From the NCBI GenBank assembly GCA_950097015.1, contig CATNEN010000030.1, positions 1,845,001 to 1,909,000 of the forward strand: a stretch of DNA of 64,000 nucleotides. The letters are read 5' to 3'. The notes beneath the pieces are model-generated. The model did no database searches and was not told the origin of the DNA. It worked only from the letters and a program-made list of their open reading frames with translations. The stretch is from Macrostomum hystrix. Its lineage: Eukaryota > Platyhelminthes > Macrostomidae. The stretch's first letter is position 1. Each line of letters starts with the position of its first letter. This document shows, one piece after another, positions 1 through 12,076 of the stretch. The position numbers and the translations under genes are program-made.

Positions 1-116
1 GACCAGAGACGTACGGAGAGACCAGAGATGAAGGGAGAGACCAGAGATGAAGGGAGAGACCAGAGATGAAGGGAGAGACCAGAGATGAAGGGAGAGACCA
101 AAGATCTAGGGAGATA
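1..116. repeat. 19-bp minisatellite, truncated by window edge
   Basis: About five to six head-to-tail copies of a purine-rich 19-bp unit (gaccagagatgaagggaga) with few substitutions. The array decays after position 110 and probably continues left of the window. Confidence 0.85.
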
Positions 117-719
117 CAGGACATGCAAGAAATAGTTAGGTTTCGACAATAGGCCAAAGCCAAGTGGACCAAGTTGCCACCAATGGGACAGATCTCACGC
201 TGATAATCAGGCTGCAAAGATCTCATTGTGCAAACTGTCCACTCTCTGTGGGTGTGCTAAACTATTAAAACCATTTTTTCCGTAAGATTCGATCATTTTG
301 ATTGACTGAGTGTCGCCTGCACGCCCGCAGACCCAAATATAGCCCGAACACTGCCTCGGGTCTGACGGACAGGTCGGTTGCAATGCATGGGTGTTAACAC
401 CTTAATAGCGCGGGACGTGTTAGGAATTAACAATTAATAGACAGAAATCTTCTGTGGCAGACAGATGGTCAAAAACACGACTATCATTGTGTGCACAAAT
501 AATTCTCACATTTATTTGCAAGGCTGTTATCGGGGCGATATTCGACTTTTAGTGAAAATGTACAAGGCCCATTGGAAGCCTGTTATGCAACTTAAGCAAA
601 CATACATTACATAAAATTGCTACAATTAACAGTTTGTCTCACATTAAAGATTGTCAATTATTAACTCTAACTCTTAATCTAATCTCTAAAACACTCACTG
701 AGATGAGAACCAAGACGAT
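117..719. other. Unique intergenic sequence, no gene seen
   Basis: Non-repetitive, AT-leaning sequence between two arrays. I see no convincing exon, RNA gene or mobile-element end here. Confidence 0.5.
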
Positions 720-1255
720 GAAGGCAGGCAGTGGGTGAGAAGGCAGGCAGTGGGTGAGAAGGCAGGCAGTGGGTGAGAAGGCAGGCAGTGGGTGAGAAGG
801 CAGGCAGTGGGTGAGAAGGCAGGCAGTGGGTGAGAAGGCAGGCAGTGGGTGAGAAGGCAGGCAGTGGGTGAGAAGGCAGGCGGTGGGTGAGAAGGCAGGC
901 AGTGGGTGAGAAGGCAGGCAGTGGGTGAGAAGGCAGGCAGTGGGTGAGAAGAGAAGGCAGGCAGTGGGTGAGAAGGCAGGCAGTGGGTGAGAAGGCAGGC
1001 AGTGGGTGAGAAGGCAGGCAGTGGGTGAGAAGGCAGGCGGTGGGTGAGAAGGCAGGCGGTGGGTGAGAAGGCAGGCAGTAGGTGAGAAGGCAGGCAGTGG
1101 GTGAGAAGGCAGGCAGTGGGTGAGAAGGCAGGCAGTGGGTGAGAAGGCAGGCAGTGGGTGAGAAGAGAAGGCAGGCAGTGGGTGAGAAGGCAGGCGGTGG
1201 GTGAGAAGGCAGGCAGTGGGTGAGAAGGCAGGCAGTGGGTGAGAAGGCAGGCAGT
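720..1255. repeat. 19-bp minisatellite
   Basis: About 28 tandem copies of gaaggcaggcagtgggtga. Variants are few (a/g in the cggtggg copies), and two copies carry an extra gaaga. The reverse-strand open frame across it encodes a low-complexity Leu-Pro-Ser-His repeat and is an artefact of the array. Confidence 0.95.
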
Positions 1256-1664
1256 GTGATCAGGACCACCAGCAGTTGCTCAGATCGGCAGCGGAAATGC
1301 GGCAGATTTCCAGGTAATCAGCGCACATGCCTGTCAGAATTTCCCAATTAAAAATGCGGAAACGGACGCTTAGCTGCTAATTTTTGCTGCTTGCGGAAGA
1401 AGCAAAATGCACCAGATTTTTCCCGCTGTCTTCTCTAAAGACGAACATTTTTTGTTCATGCTTTTATTACACTGCTTAATTACTCGTTCTTAATACTAAA
1501 TCCAGGAGGTCATAAAGTAAATCATAAACAGTAAAACTTTATTCAGTAAAATATGTGGCTGAATGAAGTTTCAATCTAAATTACACAATGATAAAGTTTA
1601 TGAGCTTGAAATTGTAAGTTAGGAACTGTTGCAAAAACTACGAGTGACTACATAGTATTTTTGT
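1256..1664. other. Unique spacer between arrays, no gene seen
   Basis: AT-rich, non-repetitive sequence with no supported coding exon or RNA gene. Confidence 0.45.
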
Positions 1665-2505
1665 GACTGCGAGTGGATACTTCACAAACTACAGGAGATA
1701 TTTCACAAACTACAGGAGATATTTCACAAACTACAGGAGATACTTCACAAACTACAGGAGATATTTCACAAACTACAGGAGATATTTCACAAACTACAGG
1801 AGATATTTCACAAACTACAGGAGATATTTCACAAACTACAGGAGATACTTCACAAACTACAGGAGATGCTTCACAAACTACAGGAGATGCTTCACAAACT
1901 ACGAGTCGAGAATTCACAAACTACGGGTGGATATTTCACAAACTACAGGAGATATTTCACAAACTACAGGAGATACTTCACAAACTACAGGAGATATTTC
2001 ACAAACTACAGGAGATACTTCACAAACTACAGGAGATGCTTCACAAACTACGGGTTGATACTTCACAAACTACGAGTCGAGAATTCACAAACTACGGGTG
2101 GATATTTCACAAACTACAGGAGATACTTCACAAACTACAGGAGATACTTCACAAACTACGAGTAGATGCTTCACAAACTACGAGTGGATACTTCACAAAC
2201 TACGAGTGGATACTTCACAAACTACGAGTGGATACTTCACAAACTACGGGTGGATACTTCACAAACTACGAGTCGAGAATTCACAAACTACGGGTGGATA
2301 TTTCACAAACTACGAGTCGAGAATTCACAAACTACGGGTGGATATTTCACAAACTACGAGTCGAGAATTCACAAACTACGGGTGGATACTTCACAAACTA
2401 CGAGTCGAGAATTCACAAACTACGGGTGGATACTTCACAAACCACGAGTCTATAATTCACAAACTACGGGTGGATACTTCACAAACCACGAGTCTATAAC
2501 TCACA
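1665..2505. repeat. 21-bp minisatellite with two alternating subtypes
   Basis: About 40 copies of a 21-bp unit beginning ttcacaaactacaggagata. The left half is almost uniform 'acaggagat' units. The right half alternates 'acgagtcgagaa' and 'acgggtggata' units, which looks like a young dimeric higher-order repeat. Overlapping open frames in three phases come from the 21-bp period. Confidence 0.95.
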
Positions 2506-2639
2506 AGCGAAAAAAACAGAGATATCATGATTTTTTCCTAGTTTGTGAAGCCATTTTACGGTCGCAGTTTGCCTGCCCTGCTAAGAGGCAGTAATCGCTG
2601 AATTACAAAGCCTGAGACACGGCTGCAAGAACCGGCCGG

Positions 2640-3640
2640 CTTAACCTTGGCTCGTCTGGCGTCCCCACATCCCTGGCTTTTTCCTCTCCTGCGTGCGCTA
2701 GCAAATCTGAAGCCTGTTTGCGCATTAGAAGCCCGTGTGGAATCCGAAAAGTAAGCTAACTCCCACGGTGCTTGGCGTTTATTCCCCACTAGCTCTCCCC
2801 AACCTCCGCTCGGAAAGCAGAAAAAAAAGAAATTGGTGGTGAGGAAAAAGAAGATTTCGGGGGCCGGGGGAATGAGAGAGAGAGAACTGAGGGGGGAAGG
2901 CCCAAGCGGACCCTCGAAGGGATTTCTTCTAGCTCCCTATTGCCAGTCCATTGATTTGCAGGGGCTTAGGAAAATGTAAGAGCAAAAGCTATGGCAATTG
3001 GACGCTGGTCCTATGTGGACAACCACCTCTAGCGTCCCTCCCTCAGTCAAGATTATATCCCCTCCTCTTCTCCCACAGGCTTGGTTGCCGCTTGCCCGAC
3101 AGCTGTGGATCTGCTCCCCACAGTTTTACTTTCGCCAAGTCCAGCTGGTCCGTCCGACTCTCTCTAGTTTTAGTCGGATCTTCGGCTGTCTTAACACTTC
3201 TTAACCTTACACGCATTTCGCCACTCCAAAGCCCTCGTCACGACATTCGTGTGTGTGTGTGGACAAGGAGGAAGCAAAGGCAATCCCCTTCGAATTATTT
3301 CCTTTGTCCAATTGAAGGCCTCCCTGCTTCGTTTCTTACTTCCTGCCCCACGGGGGGTGTCCTGTTACGTCACCCGTCCAAAGCTTTTAGCCAAAGTCCG
3401 CCCGCCAACCCCCAATCCGAAAATCCCCTCTGACCAATTCGGTTCTCCAAATCCCGTCCACCCTCTCCGCTCCTTCATAGCCTCGCCTCCGCAGCCAACC
3501 CCCCTCCCGCCTCCCATTTGCTTTATTCCCGATTTCAGTTGCGCCATCGCCGCTCGGACCGGTGATATTTTCGTGCAGCTTCCCCACCTTCCTCATCACA
3601 CCGGGCCAGCCCGCTAAGCCAGGCCTATAAGCCAGCCCTC
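2640..3640 (+). promoter_or_regulatory. GC/pyrimidine-rich upstream region of the Dve-like gene, with TATA-like box
   Basis: About 1 kb of GC- and CT-rich unique sequence lies directly upstream of the first Dve-like exon. It holds several CCAAT-type motifs (for example near 3309 and 3434) and a TATA-like 'cctataagc' at 3624-3632. That box is about 105 bp before the likely start codon at 3733. A start of transcription around 3655-3665 would leave a short 5' leader. The assignment is inferred from position and motifs only. Confidence 0.35.
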
Positions 3641-3732
3641 ACGCGCTTGTCAGATAGAAGCGAGGCTCGCTCAGTGTCAGAGACGCGGCTTGTCTATTCA
3701 GCTTGACTCATCCGATTCCTGAGCGCTGCTTC

Positions 3733-6700
3733 ATGGAGAAGGTGGCGGCGGCGGCGGCACTGCCGGCTGCGGGCAGCTCGCTGCACGCGCTGGTCGATGC
3801 CACAAATCTCAGGACACAACAGCTGCTGCCATTCAAGACCAACTCGCTGCCGTCTGTGAACTCGCTGTTGCAGCATCAACAGCAGCAGCAGCAGGCTCAG
3901 ATCGAGCAGCGAGAATGCGTCGATGTTCTAGACGTAGCGCTGACAACCAGCAGCAGTGGAGGCGGTGCGGAGGACTCAGAGAACGCGGCCCCAGAGGCGT
4001 CACTGCCAGCCGTCGGTGGCCGGAAGCGGCCGTTGGCAGCTTGACGAGTCGCAGGACGAGCCGGACGGTCAGCTGGTGGCCACTTCGGCTCAGGGCCCTC
4101 AGCAACAGCAGCAGCAGCAGCCACTGAAGAAACGACAACGGCCTAGTGATGTACATGGTTCGCTACTAATGCAGCGGCTGATGCAACAGCAGCAGCAGCA
4201 GCCCCAGAGCTTTTCATCGGCGGCTGCACCGCTGACTTCGGAGTCGGTGCCCTCCACCGCAGCTGCCTCAGGATCACCAATTAACCTGGTCAAGCGAGGT
4301 GAGTTGAGGCCAAGTATCATCTAGTTAGACTTTTTGCAAGTTTAGTTTTTTAGTGATCCTACCTAAAATACCTACCTACCGGATCTTTGGAAGTCTTCAT
4401 CACTAGCAATGCTCAGTAGTAATCCAGGTGACACATCTCGGTGAGGCTCACCTCTAATCCCTTGCTAAACCCGAAATTCTGAATCTCAAATATTCTCTCA
4501 TCCGCTTAGCGCTAATCCCTGTGGCCAAGTCAACAAGAATTAACTCCGAATGGGCCTAAAAACCGTATTAAATTTAGGGGATTAAAATTTTTAGGCCAGA
4601 ATATCCTCAGGACCAACGATTTAATTTTCTTCTCGCCTCACTGTCCGCCCCAGGGATCCCGCTCTAGAAATCGATTCATTCTAAATCAGACATTTCTCCC
4701 CATGGGGTTCGGTTTTAAACCTCGGATTGGGAAATCGGGAATAGCTAGAAGGGGTTGTGGCGATGTGAGCGAGAAAGAGAGGCCATGTGTTATCCGGGTT
4801 GCGTCACGGCAGGGGAAGATGTGACGAATGCAATAATACAGCCAGCACAACCCGTTTCGGATTGGGCCGAGAAAACCAACTAATTGATAAAAGGGCCAAA
4901 GGGTTCCTTTGGGAGCAGTTATTCGGAAAACATGCAATGGTACAAAACTAAATCCCAGTTTATACCCCCTATTGTCCAGTTATTATCACCCACATCCTAT
5001 TCTATCCCCACATCTCCAGGTAGTTTATCTCCAGATCCCAGGTAGTTTATCCCCACATCTCCAGGTAGTTTAATCCCCACATCTCCAGGTAGTTTATCTC
5101 CAGATCCCAGGTAGTTTATCCCCACATCTCCAGGTAGTTTAATCCCCACATCTCCAGGTAGCTTATCCCCAGATCCCAGGTAGTTTATCCCTCACATCTC
5201 CAGGTAGTTTATCCCTCACATCTCCAGGTAGTTTATCCCCACATCTCCAGGTAGTTTATCCCCACATCTCCAGGTAATTTATCTCCAGATCCCAGGTAGT
5301 TTATCCCCACATCTCCAGGTAGTTTATCCCCACATCTCCAGGTAGTTTATCTCCAGATCCCAGGTAGTTTATCCCTACATCTCCAGGTAATTTATATCCA
5401 GCATCTCCATGTTGTCCACCGTATTCGTAGGTCAAGCCACCTGATCTAAAATACATTTTTCTTTTATTGGATAGCTTCTAACGCTTTAAAAATGCACCCA
5501 AATAAACCAACAAATGTTTCTAGAGTGCAGCCTTACTCTACACTGCATTGTCGAGTTCAGACAGCGACCTCTGCAGCCGCAGCTTCCACAGCAGCTTCTT
5601 CATCAGCCAATGGGTTCTTCACGCAGCGCCTATGTGTCAGTTCCTAGCGAACTGCCAGTCGCGGATCTAACCAGATTTGTCCTGAACGATCTCGGCATTG
5701 GGGGTGTTGATCCCGGCGACTGTCAGAGTGAGTTCTCAATAATTCTCGATCAAATTTGCCAGAATTTCATACAATTTTCATCTAAAGCTACTATTGGTAG
5801 TGTTGTGAGAAAGTTATTTGAGTTAGTGTTATTCTGTTTTATTTCTTTCAGCAAAGCTTGCCTTGCCCTGCTGGAAGCAGCTGGCCTTGGACGAGATCTG
5901 CCCCGACCTCGAGACAGTCTTTGTTGGCTCCCTGCTGCAGCATGTCTGCAACTTTGCCCAGCTATGCATTAAACTGCCCACGTGAGCTACCACCTCAAAC
6001 TACTTTCTGACTGTAGTTTCACCTGTAGATTCGGACAGTCTAACCTTCAAATCTTAACTGTAGATTCTGACAGTCAAACCTTCAAATCTTAACTGTAGAT
6101 TCGGACAGTCTAACCTTCAAATCTTAACTGTAGATTCGGACAGTCTAACCTTCAAATCTTAACTGTAGATTCGGACAGTCTAACCTTCAAATCTTAACTG
6201 TAGATTCGGACAGTCTAACCTTCAAATCTTAACTGTAGATTCGGACAGTCAAACCTTCAAATCTTAACTGTAGATTCGGACAGTCTAACCTTCAAATCTT
6301 AACTGTAGATTCGGACAGTCTAACCTTCAAATCTTAACTGTAGATTCGGACAGTCTAACCTTCAAATCTTAACTGTAGATTCGGACAGTCTAACCTTCAA
6401 ATCTTAACTGTAGATTCGGACAGTCTAACCTTCAAATCTTAACTGTAGATTCGGACAGTCTAACCTTCAAATCTTAACTGTAGATTCGGACAGTCTAACC
6501 TTCAAATCTTAACTGTAGATTCGGACAGTCTAACCTTCAAATCTTACCTGTAGATTCGGACAGTCTAACCTTCAAATCTTAACTGTAGATTCGGACAGTC
6601 TAACCTTCAAATCTTAACTGTAGATTCGGACAGTCTAACCTTCAAATCTTAACTGTAGATTCGGACAGTCTAACCTTCAAATCTTACCTGTAGATTCGGA

Positions 6701-8784
6701 CAGTCTAACCTTCAAATCTTAACTGTAGATTCGGACAGTCTAACCTTCAAATCTTAACTGTAGATTCGGACAGTCTAACCTTCAAATCTTAACTGTAGAT
6801 TCGGACAGTCTAACCTTCAAATCTTAACTGTAGATTCGGACAGTCTAACCTTCAAATCTTAACTGTAGATTCGGACAGTCTAACCTTCAAATCTTAACTG
6901 TAGATTCGGACAGTCTAACCTTCAAATCTTAACTGTAGATTCGGACAGTCTAACCTTCAAATCTTAACTGTAGATTCGGACAGTCTAACCTTCAAATCTT
7001 AACTGTAGATTCGGACAGTCTAACCTTCAAATCTTACCTGTAGATTCGGACAGTCTAACCTTCAAATCTTAACTGTAGATTCGGACAGTCTAACCTTTAA
7101 ATCTTAACTGTAGATTCGGACAGTCTAACCTTCAAATCTTAACTGTAGATTCGGACAGTCTAACCTTCAAATCTTACCTGTAGATTCGGACAGTCTAACC
7201 TTCAAATCTTAACTGTAGATTCGGACAGTCTAACCTTCAAATCTTAACTGTAGATTCGGACAGTCTAACCTTCAAATCTTAACTGTAGATTCGGACAGTC
7301 TAACCTTCAAATCTTTCCTGTCCACTCGAGTGTACTGAAATTCCAAAGCTAATGAAGAATTCGTCTATAACGCTAATTTCACCTTGTCCTCCCCCATCAA
7401 AGGCCGGACTCAGCGCTGGTGCCGTCGCACATCATCCGTACCCTGATGCGCTCTCTACTGCCTCGCCATGTACCGCAGGCAGGCCAGGCCGTCTGGCTCA
7501 AACAGATCGGCTGCCCCATCGAGCAGGTGAGACATTCATTTGAAGGCATTCATTGATTTCCCTAATTCTAGAGAGGCAAAAAGAATTGAATTAATCGACC
7601 ACACTTAATAATTCTCTTAGGCCACCCTGGAAGCCTATCTGCGCTCGCCGGACAGCTTCGAGTTCTCGACGACCGATCGGGCAATCTTCGGCGATTGGCA
7701 CAGCCGGATGTGCATGCAGTACCTGGAGCAGGTGAGCAAGGCCCCGCCAAGCCTACTGGCCCTGCCCCTGCCCATCCTGCCGCTGCCTATCGGACTGCAG
7801 AGCCAGACGTACCAGCAGTCGATCGCGGCGGCCGAGGTCAACACAGAGTCTCAGTATCTTCCGCAGCCGCTACAGTTGACTGCGGCAACGTCGCCATCTT
7901 CGGCTTCTAGCGCAAGCCAGCGGTCGGGCCGCCTGAGGACCTGCTTCGACGCGGAGTCTGAGCTGCCCCTGCTGCAGCAGTGGTTCAGCCAGAATCCCCA
8001 CCCCAACCGGGACCAGCTCAGCCGCTACAGGGACGCGCTCAACGCTCTGCCAGCGCGCCGCGACGGCACCAGGCGACCGTTGGACAATGCCAACGTGGCC
8101 TACTGGTTTAAGAACATGCGCGCCACTGAGCGGCGCCAGTCATCATCCGGATCGGCGGTTGCGCTTGCGGCGGGAACGTCTGCTCGGGAGTCTGCCGTCG
8201 TTAACGAATTAGACAGCGAGAGTACGTCTCCGCATCCTCAGGTACCACTTCGACTCTGCTTCGAGGAGGGCGACGAGCAGCAACAGCAGCCAGCTCAGCC
8301 GCAGCTGCTTGGCGTTGATGAGAGCATCGACAGCGGCAGCGGCGTCGGCAGCGGCGCTTCCAAGCGTCGGCGCACGCGCGTTTTCATTGATCCGGCGACG
8401 GAGATTCCGCAGCTGGAGATTTGGTTCGACCAGGACTCGCACCCGAGTTCGGCGCAGTTCCAGGTGTACGCGCAGGTGCTAAACTGCATGCCCTTTCGAC
8501 AGCGCCAGCCTCCACTGGAGGCAAAGAATGTTCAGCTGTGGTTCAAGAACCACAGGGCCAAGGTCAAACGCGAACGGATTCCGGAGCTGGCGTCTGACGA
8601 TGCTGCCACGGCTGCTACCGCGGCTGCGGTTGTCACGACCGATGACGATCTCGATGTTGAAACAACGGACGCTGATGTCGAAGTGGACACAATCGATGCG
8701 GGCGCAGACGAGACGGTCGAGAATGCGACGGATGGTCAGACAGTCGCACTTGGCTTGACCTGCAAAACAGAGTGCAGCGACTAA
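3733..8784 (+). CDS. dve: Dve/SATB-class transcription factor with two divergent homeodomains
   Basis: Recognised exons are 3733-4298, 5561-5727, 5852-5981, 7403-7526 and 7621-8784 (stop TGA... the frame ends in TAA at 8782-8784), about 715 residues. Exon 1 is rich in Ala and Gln. Exons 2-5 read through as the N-terminal conserved region typical of Dve/SATB proteins, for example TKLALPCWKQLALDEICPDL. The last exon carries homeodomain 1 (about 7924-8139, with YWFKNMRA in helix 3) and homeodomain 2 (about 8362-8574, with LWFKNHRAK). Both have the long helix 1-2 insertion known from Defective proventriculus. This predicts a nuclear DNA-binding regulator. Junctions from exon 2 to exon 5 agree in phase. 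Exon 1 does not: the frame shifts by +1 near 4030-4044, and its end phase does not match exon 2. An indel or a missed exon is likely, so the N-terminus is uncertain. Confidence 0.85.
5010..5395. repeat. 22/23-bp minisatellite in Dve-like intron 1
   Basis: About 17 copies of a 22-23-bp unit (ggtagtttatccccacatct plus cca), with a 'ctccagatccc' variant interspersed. Each unit contains a pyrimidine tract plus CAG|GTAG, so on the sense strand it resembles both a 3' and a 5' splice site. Confidence 0.9.
6021..7316. repeat. 35-bp minisatellite filling Dve-like intron 3
   Basis: About 37 nearly identical copies of a 35-bp unit beginning actgtagattcggacagtct and ending aaatctta. The main variant is 'ttacctg' for 'ttaactg'. 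The array occupies almost the whole intron between exons ending 5981 and starting 7403. Each unit contains a branch-point-like ctaac. Confidence 0.95.
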
Positions 8785-9090
8785 CTGCTCATTCTGTGCT
8801 CAAATATTGCATTCTGTACTTCTTTTGACTTCTACGAAACGCCCGTGCACAGTTAGCCATGCTATAAATTCCTAGAAACATGAAGCCAGCCCGATTAAAA
8901 TTAGGCTCCCCTAATTTATTTTTGTTGTGCTAGTTATTTTTAGCTGAAAATTTATTTGTACGACTTTAATTTATCAAACGTGCAGTTATGACACTGCTCG
9001 CACTAAGCACCTGTTCATTCATTTACATGCAATGCAATGCTCTGTTTTGTGTGCAAGCCAGTAGCAATTCGTCCTCTAACTTGTTACCTG

Positions 9091-9096
9091 AATAAA
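9091..9096 (+). promoter_or_regulatory. Poly(A) signal of the Dve-like gene
   Basis: A canonical AATAAA lies 307 bp after the stop codon in AT-rich, otherwise featureless 3' sequence (8785-9514). An ATTAAA near 8896 is an alternative. Confidence 0.55.
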
Positions 9097-9522
9097 AAGC
9101 TGATGCGGCCATCAAATATACATTTCGCATTAATTCAAATACGAAACCTCTTATTTATATATGCTAAGCTTTGATATGCTTTGATTTCATTAATCCTACA
9201 ATTTGCCATCGATATTTAATGAATCACCATCATCTGACACCTGCACCTACTTTGATCTGATTCATGAAGATAATCACAATGTCACAATGTCGACATTGAA
9301 GTGGTCAAAACCGAATGTCACATTCCTTCGCTAATTACCACACCTCATCACTCCTCATCACTCCTTATCACTCCTTATCACTTCTAATTACCACTCCTCA
9401 TCAGTAACTTAAAGAACTCTTACACAATTAAGTAAACTTTGGATAGTCAACTGTTCCTAAATTGAAAGGAAATCGTCTCATTTGAATTTTTTGCAAGCTC
9501 GTCATCCCTTTTTGCCATAGAC

Positions 9523-11299
9523 CAGGGGTCGGCAAACTTATTAGCTAGCGGGCCAAAAAGAGAACCTAAAAGACGACAGCGGGCCGCATTGACGGTAGAA
9601 ATATAAGAAAAATATATCAGAGATAGGGAAGAGATGAGACATAGGAGAGATGAGACCGAGGAAAGATGAGACAGGGGAGAGATGAGACAGGGGAGAGATG
9701 AGACAGGGCGAGACGAGACACGGTAAAGATGACGCACGGGAGAGATGAGACACGGGAGAGGTGAGACAAAGGAGAGATAAGGCACGGGAGAGACGAGACA
9801 CGGGAGAGATGACACACGGGAGAGATGACACATGGGAGAGATGACACACGGGAGAGATGACACACGGGAGAGATGACACACGGGAGAGATTAGACACGGG
9901 AGAAATTAGACACGGGAGGGATGACACACGGGAGAGATGACACACGGGAGAGATTAGACACGGGAGAGATGACACACGGGAGAGATGACACACAGGAGAG
10001 ATGACACACGGGAGAAATTAGACACGGGAGGGATGACACACGGGAGAGATGACACACGGGAGAGATTAGACACGGGAGAGATGACACACGGGAGAGATGA
10101 CACACAGGAGAGATGACACACGGGAGAAATTAGACACGGGAGGGATGACACACGGGAGAGATGACACACGGGAGAGATGACACACGGGAGAGATGACACA
10201 CGGGAGAGATTAGACACGGGAGAGATGACACACGGGAGAGATGACACACGGGAGAGATTAGACACGGGAGAGATTAGACACGGGAGGGATGACACACGGG
10301 AGAGATGACACACGGGAGAGATGACACACGGGAGAGATTAGACACGGGAGAAATTAGACACGGGAGAGATGACACACGGGAGAGATGACACACGGGAGAG
10401 ATTAGACACGGGAGAGATGACACACAGGAGAGATGACACACGGGAGAGATGACACACGGGAGAGATGACACACGGGAGAGATGACACACGGGAGAGATTA
10501 GACACGGGAGAGATGACACACGGGAGAGATGACACACGGGAGAGATGACACACGGGAGAGATGACACACGGGAGAGATTAGACACAGGAGAGGTGAGACA
10601 AAGGAGAGATTAGGCACGGGAGAGACGAGACACGGGAGAGATGACACACGGGAGAGATTAGACACGGGAGAGATGACACACGGGAGAGATGACACACGGG
10701 AGAGATGACACACGGGAGAGATTAGACACGGGAGAGATGACACACGGGAGAGATGACACACGGGAGAGATGACACACGGGAGAGATTAGACACGGGAGAG
10801 ATTAGACACGGGAGGGATGACACACGGTAGAGATGACACACGGGAGAGATGACACACGGGAGAGATTAGACACGGGAGAGGTGAGACAAAGGAGAGATTA
10901 GGCACGGGAGAGACGAGACACGGGGGAGATGACACACGGGAGAGATGACACACGGGAGAGATGACACACGGGAGAGATTAGACACGGGAGAGATGACACA
11001 CGGGAGAGATGACACACGGGAGAGATGACACACGGGAGAGATTAGACACGGGAGAGATTAGACACGGGAGGGATGACACACGGTAGAGATGACACACGGG
11101 AGAGATGACACACGGGAGAGATTAGACACGGGAGAGGTGAGACAAAGGAGAGATTAGGCACGGGAGAGACGAGACACGGGGGAGATGAGACAGGGGAAAG
11201 ATGAAACAGTATACTATAGCTGTCGGAAGGGGCAACGGGCCGGATTTGAGAGCTTTGAGGGCCGCATCTGGCCCGCGGGCCGGAGTTTGCCGACCTCTG
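9523..11299. mobile_element. Non-autonomous hAT-type DNA transposon with 8-bp target duplication
   Basis: The left end reads CAGGGGTCGGCAAACT. The reverse complement of the right end reads CAGAGGTCGGCAAACT, giving a 16-bp terminal inverted repeat with one mismatch. Both ends are flanked by the identical 8-mer ccatagac (9515-9522 and 11300-11307), the target-site length of hAT elements. Subterminal GGGCCGCAT and GGCCCGC motifs occur at both ends. The 1777-bp interior holds no transposase. Nearly all of it is a 16-bp tandem array, so mobility would depend on a transposase from elsewhere. Seen directly: inverted repeats, duplication and interior. The hAT assignment rests on known 8-bp duplications and on similarity of the ends to Charlie-type elements. 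Confidence 0.92.
9630..11205. repeat. 16-bp minisatellite inside the hAT element
   Basis: About 98 copies of gacacacgggagagat with 'tagacacggg' and 'gagacaaagg' variants. The variants recur in blocks (for example 10580-10640, 10870-10930 and 11130-11190), showing secondary duplication of groups of units of about 250-260 bp. Confidence 0.95.
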
Positions 11300-11450
11300 C
11301 CATAGACAAATAACCCCCGTGCCATGGCGTAATGCATTTGAATGGAAGCTTGCAAACTTAAATAAAACTTGGCTAAACCGATTGGATTATGTTGAATTTG
11401 ACCGAAAAAAAAATTGTAGCAGTAAGCAAGGAAATGCGACAGAAAAAGTG

Positions 11451-11573
11451 ATGGCGCAGGTTGGCTGTTTGAGGCTCTTTGCCTTGTTATTGGCCTTTGC
11501 TGGTGGGGTGGGTGGGTCGTCACGAGGCGAGGGGACGAGGGGACGAGGGTGTAAGAATAGTATGTACAACTAA
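11451..11573 (+). CDS. Candidate small secreted peptide or orphan first exon
   Basis: A 40-codon open frame opens with ATG and a classic signal-peptide pattern: a short polar start, then a hydrophobic LFALLLAFAG core around residues 9-18. A Gly/Arg-rich tail follows. A good 5' splice site (GGT|GTAAGA, near 11550) lies inside it, so it could instead be a first coding exon spliced further. I find no matching downstream exon in phase and do not recognise a family. It may be chance. Confidence 0.18.
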   Translation: MAQVGCLRLFALLLAFAGGVGGSSRGEGTRGRGCKNSMYN

Positions 11574-12014
11574 CTGTACATTGGTAATGGACACTGAACA
11601 CTGAGCATTGAATGAATCAACTAGAACAAGAAACGATAAGAATTTGGTTGGTTTCTCATAAGTTGGTTGAGAAAACAGTTTAGCATATAATAGAGAGCTT
11701 TCTGTAAATTTCTTAGTTCAGTCAATCAAGAAGGATTGATTTGTCCTTGGTTTCATTCTGTCTGTTCTTTGCCGCCATGTATATGTCTGTGGCAAAATCT
11801 CACACTCGCTTTTGTCTGCCAATCCCCAGTTCTATTTTTAGCACGCCGCATGTACTCTGACCTGGCCAGTGTAGACTCAGGCGTATGGGTACATCTATGA
11901 AGATTGCCAGATTTCCAGGAAATTTTCATGCATTTCTATGCATAGAATCCCCAAGTCGCCTATACTCGTATGCATACGTATTTAAAGGCTTCCAAGCTGA
12001 AGCTGGCTCGTTCA

Positions 12015-12024
12015 CTATAAAATA
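12015..12024 (+). promoter_or_regulatory. TATA-like box of the LRR receptor gene
   Basis: 'ctataaaata' lies about 60 bp before the start codon at 12077, compatible with a very short 5' leader. Inferred from motif and spacing only. Confidence 0.35.
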
Positions 12025-12076
12025 CTAAGTCTTACCTCCACGAGTTGATCTAATACAAAGGTTGTATTCATGAATC

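Noticed and set aside
3833-4320. Reverse-strand frames over Dve-like exon 1
   Set aside because: These are antisense shadows of CAG-rich coding sequence (polyCys or polyLeu runs).
6021-7316. CRISPR-like array of 35-bp repeats
   Set aside because: Units are directly tandem with no spacers, and the locus is a eukaryotic intron.
9447-11601. Many reverse-strand frames reading Ser/Leu/Val/Cys/His repeats
   Set aside because: They are translations of the 16-bp array within the hAT element, with no transposase motifs.
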